Shown: piece after piece, positions 1 to 4,852 of the stretch
Position numbering within the stretch: position 1 is the first letter of the stretch
How the letters are laid out: every line of letters starts with the position of its first letter
DNA from: Microcaldota archaeon
Lineage (GTDB): Archaea > Micrarchaeota > Micrarchaeia > Anstonellales > Bilamarchaeaceae
DNA: 5,366 nucleotides
Direction: 5' to 3'
NCBI GenBank assembly: GCA_030668565.1
Contig: DAOVFD010000071.1
Location: forward strand, 1 to 5,366
Position numbers and translations under genes: made by a program
Notes under the pieces: generated by a model
What the model was told of the DNA's origin: nothing
Database searches by the model: none
Seen by the model: only the letters and a program-made list of their open reading frames with translations

Positions 1-196
1 CTTCAGGATGCTTCGTCTTTATCTCCTGCGGCAGCATTTTGACCGCTTCGCCGATTATTTCCAGATTTCGTACGACCGCATCCGAGACAAGCTTGTTTTC
101 TACAAATTTAGTACGGGAAAGGCTAGCCGTATATTTCTCTATCCTGTCTATTGCTTCCAGGATATCATTCAGATAAAGTTCATATGGCCTCGGCAT
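1..196 (-). CDS. hepT: HepT-like HEPN protein (DUF86), 3' part cut off by the window edge
   Basis: My reading of the minus strand from the ATG at 196 gives 65 codons, open to the window edge. The protein starts MPRPYELYLNDILEAIDRIE and continues through RNLEIIGEAVKMLP near residues 44-57. That helical segment is characteristic of DUF86/HepT proteins. In that family HEPN proteins are RNases or RNase-like toxins, with a catalytic RX4HXY motif further towards the C-terminus. That motif lies beyond the window, so activity cannot be judged here. The start overlaps the end of the upstream nucleotidyltransferase gene by 17 nt in another frame, so translation is probably coupled. The pairing strongly supports a HepT/MntA toxin-antitoxin module, in which MntA modifies a HepT tyrosine with AMP and neutralises it. 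A degenerate, non-toxic HEPN protein is the main alternative. Confidence 0.85.
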   Translation of the reverse strand, partial: MPRPYELYLNDILEAIDRIEKYTASLSRTKFVENKLVSDAVVRNLEIIGEAVKMLPQEIKTKHPE

Positions 197-494
197 AAAC
201 CGCCTCTTTTTTAACATAATTTAATGCAGGTTTCAAGTTTGCCTCTATCACAAGATCGACTTTCTTTCCAAGCAGTTTCTCAAGAAAAAATTTTAGTTCC
301 ATATAATTGTCAAAAGTAGGGTTTTCAAATTCAACAAGAAAATCTATATCGCTTCCTTTTTTTTGCCTGTTTTTGAGATAAGAACCGAAAAGACCTATCT
401 TTTTTACTCCATAGGAGCGTATTTCGTTCTTATGCAGCTCAAGGGTTCTGAGAATGTCTTTTCGGGTAAGTTTTTTTGCCGGCATCAGACTCAC
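180..494 (-). CDS. mntA: MntA-like minimal nucleotidyltransferase (antitoxin of the HepT pair)
   Basis: This is a 104-residue protein of the MNT family in the polymerase beta-like nucleotidyltransferase superfamily. The active-site signature GSX10DXD is complete, with G37-S38 and metal-binding D49 and D51. A third acidic residue, D80, lies in KKVDLVIE. The C-terminal LKP...KKEAVYA is typical of MNT proteins paired with HEPN partners. Known MntA enzymes use ATP to adenylylate a tyrosine of HepT. The intact site suggests an active enzyme, which is inference. The start is uncertain. The GTG at 494 lies 26 nt from the centre of a TATA-like element, which suits a leaderless mRNA, while an ATG three codons in (485) is the conservative alternative. 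The gene ends inside the start of the HEPN gene. It lies 52 nt downstream of the glycosylase gene on the same strand, so read-through is also possible. Confidence 0.9.
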   Translation of the reverse strand: MSLMPAKKLTRKDILRTLELHKNEIRSYGVKKIGLFGSYLKNRQKKGSDIDFLVEFENPTFDNYMELKFFLEKLLGKKVDLVIEANLKPALNYVKKEAVYAEAI

Positions 495-516
495 GCAGTC
501 TATTGGTAAGTAGAAG

Positions 517-524
517 TTTTTATT
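517..524 (-). promoter_or_regulatory. TATA-like element of the mntA-hepT pair
   Basis: The minus strand reads AATAAAAA here, within CAATAAAAAC. Its centre is about 26 nt upstream of the GTG at 494, the usual archaeal TATA-to-start-site distance, which suggests a transcript with little or no leader. The element lies in the 52-nt gap after the glycosylase gene. No Shine-Dalgarno sequence is evident before either candidate start. It is a weaker match to TTTATATA-type boxes than the other TATA elements in the window. Confidence 0.45.
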
Positions 525-546
525 GTTTTGCTTAATCTGTTTGAAA

Positions 547-1179
547 TTACTCTTTTAATTTATTCTCCTTTCCCCATCTTACAATAAGAGCATGATATTC
601 ATTGAAAACCCGGTAATCCTTTCTAAGATTACTTTCAAAAAATTCGCGGTGATCGTCATAGTCTCCGTCCACTGAAAGACCATGCTCCTCACAGAATCTT
701 CTAGTATACGCATCAATCACGAAAATCGGCTTTTTGTACGCATAAAGAAGTATGGAATCTGCAGTTTCGGGACCAAGACCCCTTATAGAAAGAAGGTGGC
801 TGCGCAGCTCCTCCATTGATTTCCCGTTGTTCATGGAAGGACAATGCTTCACGAACTCCTTTATCTTTCTTGTCTTCTGGTTGTAGTAGCCTGAAGGCCT
901 TATCAGGTTTGCTATTTCGAATTCGGAAGCAGCAGTAAGTTTTTCCTTCTTGAGCATGCCTGCCCTGTAAAGATTGAGCAAAGCGGTTTCTGCATTCTTC
1001 CAGTTTGTGTTTTGTGCAAGAATAGCCCCTATGGCTATCTGAAACTTTTCCTCTTCGGTCTTAGGAACAGCATAGTCCCCAGGGTGATAGAAGGATTCCA
1101 GTCTTCTTATCACTGGCCACCATCCCTGCTTTCCGTATTTCTTAAGGAGTTCTTGATAGAGCTTTTTAACCTTACTCAA
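547..1179 (-). CDS. Endonuclease III-superfamily DNA glycosylase, MagIII/COG2231-like, no Fe-S cluster
   Basis: This 210-residue protein has an HhH-GPD fold. ILAQNTNW (53-60) matches the superfamily's early conserved helix. The DNA-binding hairpin is IRGLGPETADSIL (132-144), and the catalytic aspartate is D156 in FVIDAYTRR. The Lys used by endonuclease III for AP-lyase chemistry is replaced by Glu (E138), so a monofunctional base-excision enzyme is expected. The protein ends soon after YHALIVRWGKE and has only two Cys (113 and 163), so the C-terminal [4Fe-4S] loop of Nth/MutY is absent. This layout resembles Helicobacter MagIII, a 3-methyladenine glycosylase, including a C-terminal Lys (K204) near the position of a Lys noted in that enzyme. 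The damaged base it removes is inferred, not shown. The start is TTG at 1179, supported by GGTGAT five bases upstream; no in-frame ATG gives a complete N-terminus. Confidence 0.88.
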   Translation of the reverse strand: MSKVKKLYQELLKKYGKQGWWPVIRRLESFYHPGDYAVPKTEEEKFQIAIGAILAQNTNWKNAETALLNLYRAGMLKKEKLTAASEFEIANLIRPSGYYNQKTRKIKEFVKHCPSMNNGKSMEELRSHLLSIRGLGPETADSILLYAYKKPIFVIDAYTRRFCEEHGLSVDGDYDDHREFFESNLRKDYRVFNEYHALIVRWGKENKLKE

Positions 1180-1184
1180 ATTGA

Positions 1185-1190
1185 ATCACC
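1185..1190 (-). promoter_or_regulatory. Ribosome binding site fixing the TTG start of the glycosylase gene
   Basis: The minus strand reads GGTGAT, complementary to the archaeal 16S rRNA 3' end (ATCACC). A 5-nt spacer separates it from the TTG at 1179. It supports the otherwise unusual TTG start and shows that this gene, unlike others in the window, is probably translated from a leadered mRNA. Confidence 0.7.
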
Positions 1191-1226
1191 GAAAAAGATT
1201 CCATAAATAACAATACTCTCAAACAT

Positions 1227-1234
1227 GATATAAA
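1227..1234 (-). promoter_or_regulatory. TATA box of the glycosylase gene
   Basis: The minus strand reads TTTATATC, a near-consensus archaeal TATA box. Counting about 26 nt from its centre places the transcription start near 1204. That gives a leader of about 25 nt that includes the GGTGAT ribosome binding site. It sits back to back with the plus-strand endA promoter in a 110-bp divergent region. Confidence 0.6.
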
Positions 1235-1259
1235 GGCACCTGTTTTCCTGAGGGAGAAG

Positions 1260-1267
1260 TTTAAAAG
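1260..1267 (+). promoter_or_regulatory. TATA box of the endA-herA pair, leaderless geometry
   Basis: TTTAAAAG is preceded by a purine-rich GAGGGAGAAG stretch that could serve as the TFB recognition element. The box centre is about 26.5 nt from the ATG at 1290, so transcription is expected to start at or next to the start codon. The sequence before the ATG (CAAATTATCCTC) has no Shine-Dalgarno motif, in keeping with leaderless translation. Confidence 0.6.
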
Positions 1268-1289
1268 AACTATTCACCAAATTATCCTC

Positions 1290-1799
1290 ATGGGAGAGGC
1301 AAAAGAGATAGAAATTGCAGAGAGTATACTCGTCATCCGCGACCCTAAGCTTATTCTGAAGCTGAGAAGTCTTGGAGGTGGAGCAGAAAGCGAGGACGGC
1401 AAGGAAAATCAGATAACGTTTCTTGAAGCCGCATTCTTCGCTGAGAGAAGAGTCATTCCGATTGAGTTCAAGAAGCTTATGGAACTGGCTAAAAAGAAGG
1501 ATAAGCTGGCGGAAGAGAGATATCATGTCCTGAAATATCTAAGGGAGCAGGGGTACATAACAAAGCCAAGCCTGGATGGCTCTCCGTACCTGAGGCTTTA
1601 CAGAAAGGGATTCAGACCCGGCGAGGACAGGACGTATTCTCTTATTTATGTCGTTGACGACAAATGGAAAGCTGATGCCAAAGAACTTGCTGAGATGGTG
1701 GGATTTGCAGGCAGGCTTAGAAAAGAATGCATCATTGCAATAGTAAAAGGTGAAGAAGAGCCGAAATTCCTGAAATTGGGTAGGACGAATTTTGAATAG
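1290..1799 (+). CDS. endA: tRNA-splicing endonuclease EndA family protein lacking the catalytic His
   Basis: EndA cuts the bulge-helix-bulge motif of intron-containing pre-tRNAs and archaeal pre-rRNAs. This 169-residue protein has the two-domain architecture of the homotetramer-size form: an N-terminal domain with ITFLEAAFFAERRVIPI (42-58), then the catalytic-type domain starting at YHVLKYLREQGYI (78-90). Two triad residues are present, Y104 in LRLYRKG and K145 in GRLRKE. Their spacing of 41 residues equals that of Y115 and K156 in the Methanocaldococcus jannaschii enzyme. The general-base His expected ten residues after the Tyr is R114 instead (GEDRTYS). The protein may therefore be a structural subunit of an alpha2-beta2 enzyme, an impaired enzyme, or one using different chemistry; a second endA elsewhere would favour the first. 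The ATG at 1290 is set by the TATA geometry. herA follows 7 nt after the stop. Confidence 0.85.
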   Translation: MGEAKEIEIAESILVIRDPKLILKLRSLGGGAESEDGKENQITFLEAAFFAERRVIPIEFKKLMELAKKKDKLAEERYHVLKYLREQGYITKPSLDGSPYLRLYRKGFRPGEDRTYSLIYVVDDKWKADAKELAEMVGFAGRLRKECIIAIVKGEEEPKFLKLGRTNFE

Positions 1800-1806
1800 G
1801 TCGATT

Positions 1807-3324
1807 ATGATGAAACTCGGGAAGATAATAACAGAAGAAGGAAGCCCTTCAACAACGGAATTCCTTTTTGTCATAGATAATCCGGAAGTCAAGAAAGGCC
1901 AGTATGTAGAAGTAAACAGCAACGGGCAGAAATTCTTCGGATATGTTTCTGAGATAACGAAATCAAACAGATACTTTGAAAGACCCGAAAGCGTCGCTGA
2001 GTATGAAAGAAACGGAAACATGAATGATAAATTTCCATCTGATTCATGGGAATATTCTGTTGCAAACGTAAGGCTGCTGGGTTGCTTCAGGGATGGCTCT
2101 TTCATCCGCTCTTTTATACCTCCATCTCCTGGAAGCGAGGTTCTTGATGCAGAACCTGAGATGCTTAAGAGATTTCTGGGCTTCGAAGACGGGGAGTTAA
2201 TGCTTGGCAATATAGAACACCATGATGTTGATGCAAGGGTCAGCATGACAAGACTTTTACAGAAACATCTGGCGATTCTTTCCATGTCCGGTTCCGGCAA
2301 AAGCTACCTAACAAGTGTTATTCTTGAGGAATTACTTGACAGGGAAAAGGAAAAAGGAAGGGTTGCGGTGGTAGTGGTTGACATACACGGCGAATATCTT
2401 GGATTCAAGTATGACAGCAAATACGGAAGTGTGACCCGGGTTGTTGACGGAAAAGAGATAATGGTCCCTTTGAAGAAAATAACCCCCTCCAATATGCAGG
2501 AATGGCTGCCGAATCTTTCACCTGTGCAAAGAGAGGTTTTGAGCGATGCGTTATGGAACCTCAGAAAGGAGAAGAAATCCGCAGGCGACAAGTATTACTC
2601 CATGAATGAGCTGACTGAAGCAATAGACAAAAGCGAGAAAACAAGTGATGCAAAATCAAAGATGGCATTGAAAAGAGCATTGGGGAGTCTGAAGGCATTG
2701 AGATTCATAACAAAAAAGAGTGAAAATCCAAGACTGGTTTCTGATGTCAAGCCGGGACATCTTCTTATCCTTGATTTCAGCACGATAGATGATTTGAGGA
2801 AAAAGCAGATACTCGTTTCATTGTTTGCGAGAAGATTATTCAAACTAAGGAAAAAGGAGAGGATACCTCCGTTTGTGATTGTTATCGAAGAAGCGCATAA
2901 TTTCGCAAGGGAAAAAGCAGAAGCTTCGGAAGCGATTTCAAGAAGCGTGATTGAAACGATTGCAAGAGAAGGAAGGAAATTCGGTGCTTCTCTTTGTCTG
3001 ATAAGCCAGAGACCTGTAAATTTGAGTACGACTGCATTGAGTCAATGTAATAGTCATATTATAATGCGCATCACCAATCCGAATGATCTGGACCATATAC
3101 AAATGAGCTCTGAAGGCATTGATTCAAGGGTTGCAAGAAGCATAACCGGCCTAAAGGTAGGCGAGGCAATAATTGTGGGAGAAGCCGTAAACTACCCGAC
3201 ATTCGTGAAGATAAGAAAAAGAAAATCAGAGAAGAGAGAGAAGGGAAAACCGCTGCATCTGCAGGCCTTGGACTTTGAAAATGATAAGGAAAAGAAAGAA
3301 GAGGGGGTTGAGGCTTTTCTATAA
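1807..3324 (+). CDS. herA: HerA-family hexameric DNA translocase/ATPase
   Basis: The protein has 505 residues from the ATG at 1807, where AGGT at 1798-1801 can act as ribosome binding site. A second ATG follows at once, and a TTG at 1792 would overlap endA. HerA pumps DNA and works with the nuclease NurA in end resection. Residues about 1-110 look like the HAS-barrel domain. The RecA/FtsK-like core follows, with Walker A SMSGSGKS (159-166, K165), DIHGEY (192-197), Walker B FVIVIEEAH (356-364) with E361/E362, the likely trans-acting arginine finger R387 in AREGRKFG, and the sensor SQRP (400-403). A Lys/Arg/Glu-rich tail ends the protein. The first Walker A Gly is Ser, a tolerated change since other HerA proteins have Ala there. 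It is probably co-transcribed with endA. No nurA, mre11 or rad50 lies beside it, so a role in resection is family-based inference; a HerA-like ATPase with another nuclease partner is possible. Confidence 0.9.
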   Translation: MMKLGKIITEEGSPSTTEFLFVIDNPEVKKGQYVEVNSNGQKFFGYVSEITKSNRYFERPESVAEYERNGNMNDKFPSDSWEYSVANVRLLGCFRDGSFIRSFIPPSPGSEVLDAEPEMLKRFLGFEDGELMLGNIEHHDVDARVSMTRLLQKHLAILSMSGSGKSYLTSVILEELLDREKEKGRVAVVVVDIHGEYLGFKYDSKYGSVTRVVDGKEIMVPLKKITPSNMQEWLPNLSPVQREVLSDALWNLRKEKKSAGDKYYSMNELTEAIDKSEKTSDAKSKMALKRALGSLKALRFITKKSENPRLVSDVKPGHLLILDFSTIDDLRKKQILVSLFARRLFKLRKKERIPPFVIVIEEAHNFAREKAEASEAISRSVIETIAREGRKFGASLCLISQRPVNLSTTALSQCNSHIIMRITNPNDLDHIQMSSEGIDSRVARSITGLKVGEAIIVGEAVNYPTFVKIRKRKSEKREKGKPLHLQALDFENDKEKKEEGVEAFL

Positions 3325-3333
3325 ACGTTTATA
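3320..3333. repeat. Perfect 14-bp palindrome TATAAACGTTTATA
   Basis: Every base of TATAAACGTTTATA matches its reverse complement, and the flanking pair breaks the symmetry. It covers the herA stop codon and half of the TATA box of the downstream gene. It may be an operator for a dimeric regulator, a symmetric TATA region, or chance in AT-rich sequence. Confidence 0.5.
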
Positions 3334-3335
3334 AT
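3328..3335 (+). promoter_or_regulatory. TATA box of the secreted-protein gene, leaderless geometry
   Basis: TTTATAAT is centred about 25.5 nt before the ATG at 3357, so the transcript should begin at the start codon. The AGGA at 3351-3354 is too close to the ATG to act as a normal ribosome binding site. The gene is therefore probably an independent transcription unit despite its short distance from herA. Confidence 0.6.
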
Positions 3336-3356
3336 TCTAATCTTGAAAATAGGAAT

Positions 3357-4160
3357 ATGAAAATTGTGAAGATGCTCACTCTCTTTATTTTGCTGCTTGG
3401 CACAGTAACCGCCATAATGGTGATTTCGCCTGTTGAGCAGGAGGTTGATGAGCAGGACATCATAGACCTCGAAACGATAGGCCCGGGACAGACGATTTCT
3501 GTTCTTATAGACCCCGAGGTAACAACAGGGGGTATTTACGGGGAGGGTGGCTTATATGACATGGCACTCGTAACTTCGGTCCCTGAAGGCTGGAGCAAGG
3601 AGGACAGCAAGCTGTACAAGCCCCTTCAGATAACAATAACCGCAGCACCTGACGCTGAAGAGGGGCAGTACTCAACCAAGATAACTGTTGTTGATGAGAA
3701 CTATGGCGAAAAACTGGATAATATAACATTCAATGCAAGAGTAACCATAAGCCATGATGTTGTTGATATAGAGATAGACCCGCTTTACGTTAAGACAGGA
3801 CCCGGCCAGCCTGCAAGATTCGGCATAACAATAATAAACAAAGGTTCGACCGGTGATGCCTTCCAGATAGAATCCGTTGGCGCAAAAAGGTGGGAATTCA
3901 AAAGGGCTGTTTTCGTTCCTGCAAGAAGCTCAAAGACAATTTATTATGAAATAACCGGGGAAGAGGAGGAAACATACAAGACAACAATAAATGTTACGTC
4001 TCTTGCAAGTCCGGTTATACATGAGGAGAGAGAGGTAACCGTTGACATCCATTCAAGCATGTTCGATGATTTCAAGGCTACCAATAACGGAGTTTTGATT
4101 TTCCCTGTTTTTGAAGGACTGGTTTATGCATTCCTTGGTTTGATTGGAAACTTTTTGTAA
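3357..4160 (+). CDS. Secreted or membrane-anchored protein with two Ig-like (NEW3/CARDB-type) repeats
   Basis: I do not recognise a named family for this 267-residue protein. Residues 1-23 are a signal peptide or N-terminal anchor: two Lys, then the hydrophobic LTLFILLLGTVTAIMVI. The rest looks like two tandem beta-sandwich domains. Each begins with GPGQ (42-45 and 148-151), has a central Trp (W79 and W179), and ends with a Tyr-containing strand of the pattern Y-x-T-x-I-x-V (from Y105 and Y207). The second domain resembles the NEW3/CARDB extracellular folds (FGITIINKGSTGDAF). N-glycosylation sequons occur at N122 (NIT) and N212 (NVT). A hydrophobic stretch of about 23 residues (245-267) ends the protein with no Lys or Arg after it, suggesting a C-terminal membrane anchor. 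No catalytic motif is visible, so a cell-surface structural or adhesion role is the most one can infer. It has its own promoter and converges on the tRNA gene. Confidence 0.8.
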   Translation: MKIVKMLTLFILLLGTVTAIMVISPVEQEVDEQDIIDLETIGPGQTISVLIDPEVTTGGIYGEGGLYDMALVTSVPEGWSKEDSKLYKPLQITITAAPDAEEGQYSTKITVVDENYGEKLDNITFNARVTISHDVVDIEIDPLYVKTGPGQPARFGITIINKGSTGDAFQIESVGAKRWEFKRAVFVPARSSKTIYYEITGEEEETYKTTINVTSLASPVIHEEREVTVDIHSSMFDDFKATNNGVLIFPVFEGLVYAFLGLIGNFL

Positions 4161-4162
4161 AA

Positions 4163-4248
4163 TGCAGGGAAAGCGATTCGAACGCTCGCAGGCACTAAGC
4201 CATACGGCCCTCAACCGTACCCGTTTGACCAGACTCCGGCATCCCTGC
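4163..4248 (-). tRNA. tRNA-Leu (anticodon GAG)
   Basis: The minus strand folds as an 86-nt class II tRNA. The acceptor arm GCAGGGA pairs with TCCCTGC, followed by discriminator A. The D-stem is CCG/CGG with GG in its loop. The anticodon stem TACGG/CCGTA encloses the loop TTGAGGG, giving anticodon GAG (reads CUC and CUU). A 15-nt variable arm has a GGC/GCC stem. The T-arm is GAGCG-TTCGAAT-CGCTT with one G-T pair. There is no intron, and the 3' CCA is not encoded. It follows rpo3 on the same strand. Its 3' end is 2 nt from the stop codon of the convergent surface-protein gene. Confidence 0.95.
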
Positions 4249-4249
4249 G

Positions 4250-4258
4250 AAAAAAAAA
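4250..4258 (-). terminator. T9 tract between rpo3 and tRNA-Leu
   Basis: On the minus strand nine consecutive T lie 3 nt after the rpo3 stop codon and 1 nt before the tRNA 5' end. Archaeal RNA polymerase terminates at such T-runs, so this could end most rpo3 transcripts while letting a fraction read into the tRNA. No stem-loop precedes it. No clear TATA box for a separate tRNA promoter is visible in the 3' end of rpo3. Confidence 0.5.
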
Positions 4259-4261
4259 GAT

Positions 4262-4837
4262 TTACTTTTTCTTTTTGAGAGCTTTTTCTAACTCTTCAAT
4301 ATCTTTCACTATCTCGTCGCACCCTCTTTCTATTACGTCCCTGGGCGGCATCTGGTAGAAGCTTTCCACCATGAACTTGAATTTGCCATCCTCTTTTACA
4401 CCATAGGATACTATGCCTGCCTGGAATTTCGCATGTTTGACCGCATTTCTCAGAACTGCCTTTCCCTCAAGACGTATCCTCTGGTTCTGACCGAGTGTAA
4501 CCACAGGTATGCTATCAAGGGCAATCTTTATTCCCTTATCCGAACTTTTCAGTTCTTCTGAATAGACTTTTTTCGGACCTTCGGCATCAAGTGAGAATAT
4601 TATCTCTGCACTCTTTGGAGTTTTCCGGGGTGTTGTTACCGGCATAAGGCCCAGTCTGTGCGCAACATACTCGTCCCAGAAAGAACCCGTGTTGTCGTAG
4701 ACAGTAACGCTGTCCATGGCAAGGACCGGAACCCTGGATACAGAATACCTTCTTACCATGTTTGCAATGCTTGTAGTTACATCCTTAGCACTAAACTCAA
4801 TCCTGTTTTCATGCTTTTTTTCAAGTATCAGTTCCAT
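4262..4837 (-). CDS. rpo3: DNA-directed RNA polymerase subunit D (Rpo3), short form without Fe-S domain
   Basis: Subunit D pairs with subunit L to form the assembly platform of archaeal RNA polymerase, equivalent to the bacterial alpha dimer and eukaryotic Rpb3. From the ATG at 4837 the protein has 191 residues. Conserved blocks include ANMVRRYSVSRVPVLAMDSV near the N-terminus and DEYVAHRLGLMPV, a signature of the family. The middle part has no Cys cluster; the only Cys is in ERGCDEI near the C-terminus. The ferredoxin-like domain of longer subunits is thus absent, as in the short methanococcal form. The C-terminus is a Lys/Glu-rich helix ending in KKKK. A TTG at 4852, right after the uS11 stop, would add five residues, but the conserved family start matches the ATG. 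It is 15 nt downstream of rps11, in the canonical rps11-rpo3 order. Confidence 0.96.
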   Translation of the reverse strand: MELILEKKHENRIEFSAKDVTTSIANMVRRYSVSRVPVLAMDSVTVYDNTGSFWDEYVAHRLGLMPVTTPRKTPKSAEIIFSLDAEGPKKVYSEELKSSDKGIKIALDSIPVVTLGQNQRIRLEGKAVLRNAVKHAKFQAGIVSYGVKEDGKFKFMVESFYQMPPRDVIERGCDEIVKDIEELEKALKKKK

Positions 4838-4852
4838 AGCACAAAACCCCAA

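Noticed and set aside
8..214. Open frame of 68 codons on the plus strand
   Set aside because: It lies opposite the HEPN gene and the end of mntA, whose minus-strand translations match known families; its own translation resembles nothing.
1180..1289. The divergent intergenic region examined for a small RNA or riboswitch
   Set aside because: It is fully accounted for by two back-to-back promoters and one ribosome binding site; no stable stem-loop was found by eye.
1176..1526. Minus-strand open frame opposite endA
   Set aside because: It is a shadow of the EndA coding sequence, which shows clear family motifs on the plus strand.
1539..2300. Long minus-strand open frame (253 codons) opposite endA and herA
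   Set aside because: It is antisense to the EndA C-terminus and the HerA N-terminus. The Ser/Phe/Leu-rich translation is typical of an antisense shadow and has no domain signature.
2304..2843. Two shorter minus-strand open frames opposite the HerA core
   Set aside because: They overlap the conserved ATPase coding region and have no recognisable motifs, promoter or ribosome binding site.
3505..3729. Minus-strand open frame opposite the secreted-protein gene
   Set aside because: The plus-strand gene has a promoter, signal peptide and repeats; the antisense translation is low in structure and unlike any family.
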